From Thiotrichaceae bacterium (lineage in GTDB: Bacteria > Pseudomonadota > Gammaproteobacteria > Thiotrichales > Thiotrichaceae): 8,557 nt of DNA. Where the stretch lies: positions 1 through 8,557 of the forward strand of contig JALVFC010000400.1 of the NCBI GenBank assembly GCA_027030285.1, written 5' to 3'. Shown here piece by piece: positions 5,541 to 8,557 of the stretch (positions within the stretch are counted from its first letter, which is position 1; every line of letters begins with the position of its first letter). The position numbers and the translations under genes are program-made. Under the pieces are notes generated by a model. The model searched no databases. It was given only the letters and a program-made list of their open reading frames with translations, and was not told where the DNA came from.

Positions 5541-8137
5541 TGCCACCAGCATTTGCCCTGCTGTTCCTGAAAATTCATAATGGCATCGTATTTTATGGCT
5601 TTATTACGTGGCTGGTTAAGGTGTTCCTTAATGCCCCATGATCCCCAACGGTGCCAGGTTTGCGGCATGTTGAAGACATTAAATATAGTGCCACCGGCTG
5701 CTTTCCAGCTGTTGAAAAGCTGCATATAGATTTCACCCATACGGGAGTCCTTGTTGGCTGCCTTAAAGAGTTTGCTGAGTTGTTTTTTCTGGGCAGTTGA
5801 GCGTGTTTTGTCCGACCAGTTGACGGCGAGGTGCTGACCACCCTCGTAGGCTACCAGTTGCAGGTTATAGCTTTGTGCAAGTTCTGCCTGTTTTTGTATG
5901 AGTTTGATGGTTGCTGGTACGCCATAGGGGTCGTAGGGGTTTTGTAAGGCATTAAAGACATCATCCAGGTTTGTTGCATCTGGCAATAAAGTGTTGACAC
6001 CCAACAGGTTTTTGCAGCCTCGATGTTCACGGTTGCTACAGGCGTGGAAATAGGGTGCAATGGCCAATGCGTCCAGATGTTCATAAGCATTTTCGTACTT
6101 GAGTATATTGCGCGACAGGTCAGTGGAGTTCTGATAGCTGCCTGCAACACGGATCAGGCGGTCGGTTTCTGCAAATGTTTCTTCCCATATTTTAAAAATC
6201 TCTACTGCACGCTTGATGTAGTAGCGATAACCCTCTCGAAACGGGTTTTGCTCAGCATCCAGTGCCATCTGGTGTCCTTTATAGCGTACATAGTATGCTC
6301 CCCAGAAGCGGTCATTCCAGGTCTCATTGCTGTATTCTACCCATATCTTGAGGTCATCATTTAAGTGCTCTGAAACATAGTCGGCAAAATGCTTTACATA
6401 CTCATCATCAGCATTGTGCGGTATGGTGAACCAGGGTTCTGCCTTGAGTGTATTTGCCAGTGCAACCAGGACTTCTATCGGTACACCGTGCTTTTTGCTC
6501 TCATCGGTACGGTGTGAGCCTCCCCACACGGCATCATCCATTTTCGCTCGCATATCCCAGGTCAATGGTTGCAGGATACAGTCACGAAATTCGTCGTCCT
6601 TGAACTGGTAGCAGGCTCGCGGAATATGCTGACTGGCTTCCATGAAGTTCATCATGCGCAATACGCGAAAGTTTTTTAGCAGTCTTAGATAATCGGGATT
6701 AAAAACTATGTTGTTGCGGTCTTGCAGCATGCTTGCAAAAGATTGGTATTGACCAGGTGCGCATTCACTTTCATTGTCAACCCGTAAAAATGGCATACCC
6801 TGACAAATACCACCCGGCATAATAATGCGGATATTGCGTATCGGGTCATCCGTGCTGGTGTTGACTATTTTTACGATCAGTCTGTTTATAGTGGAGTTAT
6901 TTGGGTTTATGTCTATGATTTCCTGATTGCCCGAGTGTTCTATACGTTTTCCTAATCCGCCATAGGATAGCTCGCCTGTACCATCATAAAGTACCGTATA
7001 GCGACCGTAAGGAATGGCACCGTCAGGCAGGCTTTGCAACAGTAATGTATATACTTCTTTGCCCTGGGGAATGTCTGTTGGCCAGCCGTTATCATCGTAG
7101 CTTACGCCATCTTCTGAAAATTCTGCGAAAGGGCGAGCCGTGCGGAAGATATCAACAAAGGGCATGGACTGACCGACGGTATCTGCCTCGGCCTGCGGTG
7201 CTTCAATATTGATTCCCAGTGTCGGTGCAAAAAAGGCGGCAGGTTGGCGGTTAAGCCGATTCAGGGCTTTCCCCAGCTTTTGTTCAAACTGTTCGCGTGG
7301 CAGGGAAAAGTCAAGTGCAATGGAGGTTGCTATCGTTGCTAGTTGTATGCCGTTTTCAGGGTTGGCATCCTCATCCATTGATAACAAATACTGGTGCAGA
7401 TTGTATCTGAGGGGAGGGGTAAAGCTATCAGGGGTTATCGTGTTGGCACCGCGCACAGTGCCGACCTCTTTACCGTTAATACTCAGGGTAATGGTTTTGT
7501 TTTGCAGATAGGTGAAAGCACCCTGTGCATCGGTGTCACCAGTTGCGATGTCTGAGGTGTAACCGATTCCGCTAACAGGAAAGCTTGTGCCGTCAGGTTT
7601 GCTTACCGTGAAGCTGCCTTGCTGGGTGAGGGCTTTGGTCAGTTCGCTGGCAAATTCATTAACAGGCAGGTTTAAATCAATAGCAAGCCCAGAGGAGGGA
7701 AGGCTTCTTTCCGTAATCTGGATGCCGTTGTTCTTGTTGTTATCTTCATCCAGTGCGTAAAGCAGGGCAGCAAGGTTCTGCTCATTGATGGAGGGAAAAT
7801 CGTGTTGGGTGATTTCCGCACGGGCTTTGGTGCTGCCAATTTTCAGGTTGCCAATGGAAAACAGAATATCTTTGCCATTTTTGTAGCTGAACTTGCCACC
7901 TTTGTCGGTCGTTCCATGTTGCTGAGCTGATGTGTACTGAACTCCCTGAACGGGATAGTGTGTAATTTGTGATACCGCTTCACCATTTGCATTATTAATA
8001 ATCCGGGTCTCGGTTATTGAAAAAGTACCTGACCTGGTTCTGTGTGCCAGCTTTGCCATCAGCATGACCAGGATGACCAGGATGAAAATGACCAGCAACG
8101 ATAATAAAATATAAACAAGTAGGCGAGACTTAGTCAT
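5531..8137 (-). CDS. Membrane-anchored putative clan GH-A glycoside hydrolase with duplicated N-terminal module
   Basis: Probably an envelope or exported carbohydrate-active protein; substrate unknown. The 868 residues begin with a positively charged signal anchor (membrane segment about 7-29, no clear cleavage site). Two related modules follow (about 62-170 and 187-294), each with GxxYTS, a GxTDxxGxFxY hairpin, and a DEDxNxxNGIQ loop that may bind calcium. Residues about 325-440 form a beta-rich domain with YGRYTVLYDGTGELSYGG and ending in DPIRNIRIIMPGG. The C-terminal half (about 445-868) resembles a (beta/alpha)8 barrel: FRVLRMMNFMEAS, EPWFTIPHNADDEYVKHFA, WVEYSNETWN with Asn604-Glu605 as likely acid/base, and LVAYEGGQHL with Glu765 as likely nucleophile. 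These are the clan GH-A positions, but no named GH family can be given. Eight cysteines occur as four close pairs, fitting an extracytoplasmic location. The domain order recalls proteins often loosely annotated as cellulose-binding-domain proteins. Hydrolysis, rather than polysaccharide binding, is inferred. Confidence 0.85.
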   Translation of the reverse strand: MTKSRLLVYILLSLLVIFILVILVMLMAKLAHRTRSGTFSITETRIINNANGEAVSQITHYPVQGVQYTSAQQHGTTDKGGKFSYKNGKDILFSIGNLKIGSTKARAEITQHDFPSINEQNLAALLYALDEDNNKNNGIQITERSLPSSGLAIDLNLPVNEFASELTKALTQQGSFTVSKPDGTSFPVSGIGYTSDIATGDTDAQGAFTYLQNKTITLSINGKEVGTVRGANTITPDSFTPPLRYNLHQYLLSMDEDANPENGIQLATIATSIALDFSLPREQFEQKLGKALNRLNRQPAAFFAPTLGINIEAPQAEADTVGQSMPFVDIFRTARPFAEFSEDGVSYDDNGWPTDIPQGKEVYTLLLQSLPDGAIPYGRYTVLYDGTGELSYGGLGKRIEHSGNQEIIDINPNNSTINRLIVKIVNTSTDDPIRNIRIIMPGGICQGMPFLRVDNESECAPGQYQSFASMLQDRNNIVFNPDYLRLLKNFRVLRMMNFMEASQHIPRACYQFKDDEFRDCILQPLTWDMRAKMDDAVWGGSHRTDESKKHGVPIEVLVALANTLKAEPWFTIPHNADDEYVKHFADYVSEHLNDDLKIWVEYSNETWNDRFWGAYYVRYKGHQMALDAEQNPFREGYRYYIKRAVEIFKIWEETFAETDRLIRVAGSYQNSTDLSRNILKYENAYEHLDALAIAPYFHACSNREHRGCKNLLGVNTLLPDATNLDDVFNALQNPYDPYGVPATIKLIQKQAELAQSYNLQLVAYEGGQHLAVNWSDKTRSTAQKKQLSKLFKAANKDSRMGEIYMQLFNSWKAAGGTIFNVFNMPQTWHRWGSWGIKEHLNQPRNKAIKYDAIMNFQEQQGKCWWQGC
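7256..7579 (-). repeat. Second copy of the duplicated module in the hydrolase
   Basis: Encodes about residues 187-294. It aligns with the first copy (7628-7954): VSGIGYTS against VQGVQYTS, GDTDAQGAFTY against GTTDKGGKFSY, ITLSINGKEVGT against ILFSIGNLKIGS, HQYLLSMDEDANPENGIQ against AALLYALDEDNNKNNGIQ, and ALDFSLPREQFEQKLGKAL against AIDLNLPVNEFASELTKAL. The copies are diverged in sequence, so the duplication is old and not a recombination hot spot. Confidence 0.75.
7628..7954 (-). repeat. First copy of the duplicated module in the hydrolase
   Basis: Encodes about residues 62-170, directly after the membrane anchor and a short linker. It holds a beta-hairpin start (GTTDKGGKFSY), a helical stretch leading to the acidic DEDNNKNNGI loop, and a closing helix (NEFASELTKAL). 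Similar GTTDxxGxFxY ... LLxxLDxDxxxxNGI modules are known in exported proteins of marine gammaproteobacteria; their role is unsettled. Confidence 0.75.
8064..8096 (-). repeat. 9-base tandem repeat encoding part of the membrane anchor
   Basis: ATGACCAGG occurs twice head to tail on the plus strand (8064-8072, 8073-8081), with a third near-copy, ATGACCAGC, at 8088-8096 after a 6-base ATGAAA. On the coding strand this gives alternating Leu-Val-Ile/Met codons within the N-terminal membrane segment (residues about 14-25). Gain or loss of a unit would change the hydrophobic segment by three residues and keep the frame. Confidence 0.6.
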
Positions 8138-8175
8138 CAGGCTTTACGGATGTCTCCACAATAAAATGATGGGGG

Positions 8176-8184
8176 ATTCTAGCA
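8176..8184 (-). promoter_or_regulatory. Candidate extended -10 promoter of the hydrolase gene
   Basis: On the minus strand TGCTAGAAT matches the extended -10 consensus TGnTATAAT with one mismatch. Transcription would start near 8169, leaving about 31 bases before the ATG at 8137. The hexamer 17 bases upstream, TCAATA, is a weak -35, which is tolerable for an extended -10. Between it and the ATG, GGAG is present but lies 16 bases from the start codon, so translation initiation may be weak. Confidence 0.45.
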
Positions 8185-8249
8185 CAGAAAGAATGCGTTA
8201 TTGATAGCAGGGGTTTCTTATGGGCTTGTTTTTCTGATAGTTGCAACTA

Positions 8250-8324
8250 AAGGAGCCTCTGATTTAGTCGTGGACAATTCTATATAATTGAGAAATTCCA
8301 CACAGACCTGATTAAAGTCTCCTT
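8250..8324. repeat. 75-base imperfect palindrome between djlA and the hydrolase gene
   Basis: The outer ends AAGGAG (8250-8255) and CTCCTT (8319-8324), the inner GTGGA (8270-8274) and TCCAC (8297-8301), and the central CAATT/AATTG (8275-8279, 8286-8290) are nested inverted repeats. Between the outer and inner blocks the arms match at about 12 of 18 positions, with a 3-base offset. The minus-strand RNA, starting 4 bases after the djlA stop, could fold into one long interrupted hairpin. There is no U-tract on the minus strand side, so it is not a standard terminator. It may be a processing hairpin, an attenuator, or a decayed short mobile element with terminal inverted repeats. Confidence 0.5.
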
Positions 8325-8328
8325 CTGT

Positions 8329-8557
8329 TTATTTCATGCCGCGACTTTTTTTGATCAGATCATAAGCTGTCTGAATTTCCTTGGAGCGCTCGGTGGCTTC
8401 TTTAATCATGGCTTCAGGTAATCCCTGACCAATCAGTTTGTCCGGGTGGTATTCACGCACCAGTTTGCGGTAGGTTTTTTTGATATGTGCATCGCTATCC
8501 GTTTTTGCTACCCCCAGTGCCTGGTAAGCTGCGTCCAGCGCACTTACCGAGGTATAG
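8329..8557 (-). CDS. djlA: Co-chaperone DjlA, C-terminal J domain (5'-truncated by window)
   Basis: DjlA is an inner-membrane-anchored DnaJ-like co-chaperone of DnaK with a cytoplasmic TerB-like region and a C-terminal J domain. Only the last 75 residues are in the window, running from the right edge to the TAA at 8329-8331. They form a J domain: LDAAYQALGV, helix II with IKKTYRKLVREY, the essential HPD motif (His37-Pro38-Asp39 of the visible part), the DjlA-type insertion LIGQGLPEAM, and helix IV ending EIQTAYDLIKKSRGMK. Placement of the J domain at the extreme C-terminus and the GLPxxM insertion separate it from DnaJ and CbpA, where it is N-terminal. The membrane segment and TerB region must lie beyond the right edge. 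It is followed by the 75-base palindrome and then the hydrolase gene on the same strand. Confidence 0.88.
   Translation of the reverse strand, partial: YTSVSALDAAYQALGVAKTDSDAHIKKTYRKLVREYHPDKLIGQGLPEAMIKEATERSKEIQTAYDLIKKSRGMK

Noticed and set aside
6023..6364. Plus-strand open frame opposite the hydrolase barrel
   Set aside because: Antisense to the catalytic region of the hydrolase, with no ribosome binding site or recognisable motif.
8250..8270. Sequence resembling the end of an insertion sequence (GGAGCCTCTGATTTAGTC)
   Set aside because: No transposase gene, no target duplication and no well-matched opposite end in the window; kept only as one explanation of the palindrome.

Overview
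This window looks like chromosomal DNA of a gammaproteobacterium. The evidence is gene content: SspB with its ClpX-binding tail, an E. coli-type FolA, HflD, and the C-terminus of DjlA are all recognisable and typical of that class. Base composition appears moderate, without strong AT or GC bias. I cannot place it at genus level. There are no RNA genes, CRISPR arrays or transposase genes. Both edges cut genes: sspB lacks its 5' end at the left, and djlA lacks its 5' end at the right.

Layout. Positions 2-932 (+) hold sspB (partial) and folA. Everything from 964 onward is on the minus strand, so folA and the histidine kinase gene converge with only 31 bases between them. In transcription order the minus strand reads: djlA (end only), an 868-residue membrane-anchored putative glycoside hydrolase, hflD, a VOC/glyoxalase-like protein, a conserved-looking hypothetical protein, a small membrane-anchored M23 (LytM) peptidase, an OmpR-family response regulator, and its sensor histidine kinase.

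How the genes work together. Two minus-strand clusters can be argued. hflD, the VOC gene and the hypothetical gene overlap by 8 bases (hflD/VOC) and then sit 10 bases apart, with the ribosome binding site of the third gene laid over the stop codon of the second, so they are probably co-transcribed and translationally coupled. The M23 peptidase, response regulator and kinase are 37 and 5 bases apart and probably form an envelope-related operon; the kinase has a CreC-like layout (two membrane segments around a periplasmic sensor) and the regulator resembles CreB. A 115-base gap with a near-perfect inverted repeat separates the two clusters.

The most unusual gene is the 868-residue protein: an N-terminal membrane anchor, two diverged tandem copies of a ~108-residue module carrying an Asp/Asn-rich loop, a beta-rich linker domain, and a C-terminal clan GH-A-like barrel with an Asn-Glu / Glu catalytic pair. 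It lies between djlA and hflD, where hflD more usually follows mnmA, and a 75-base imperfect palindrome lies upstream of it. I see no clear evidence of a wholly new multi-gene system; the candidates worth checking are this protein, the peptidase/two-component cluster, and the unnamed 152-residue protein coupled to hflD-VOC.
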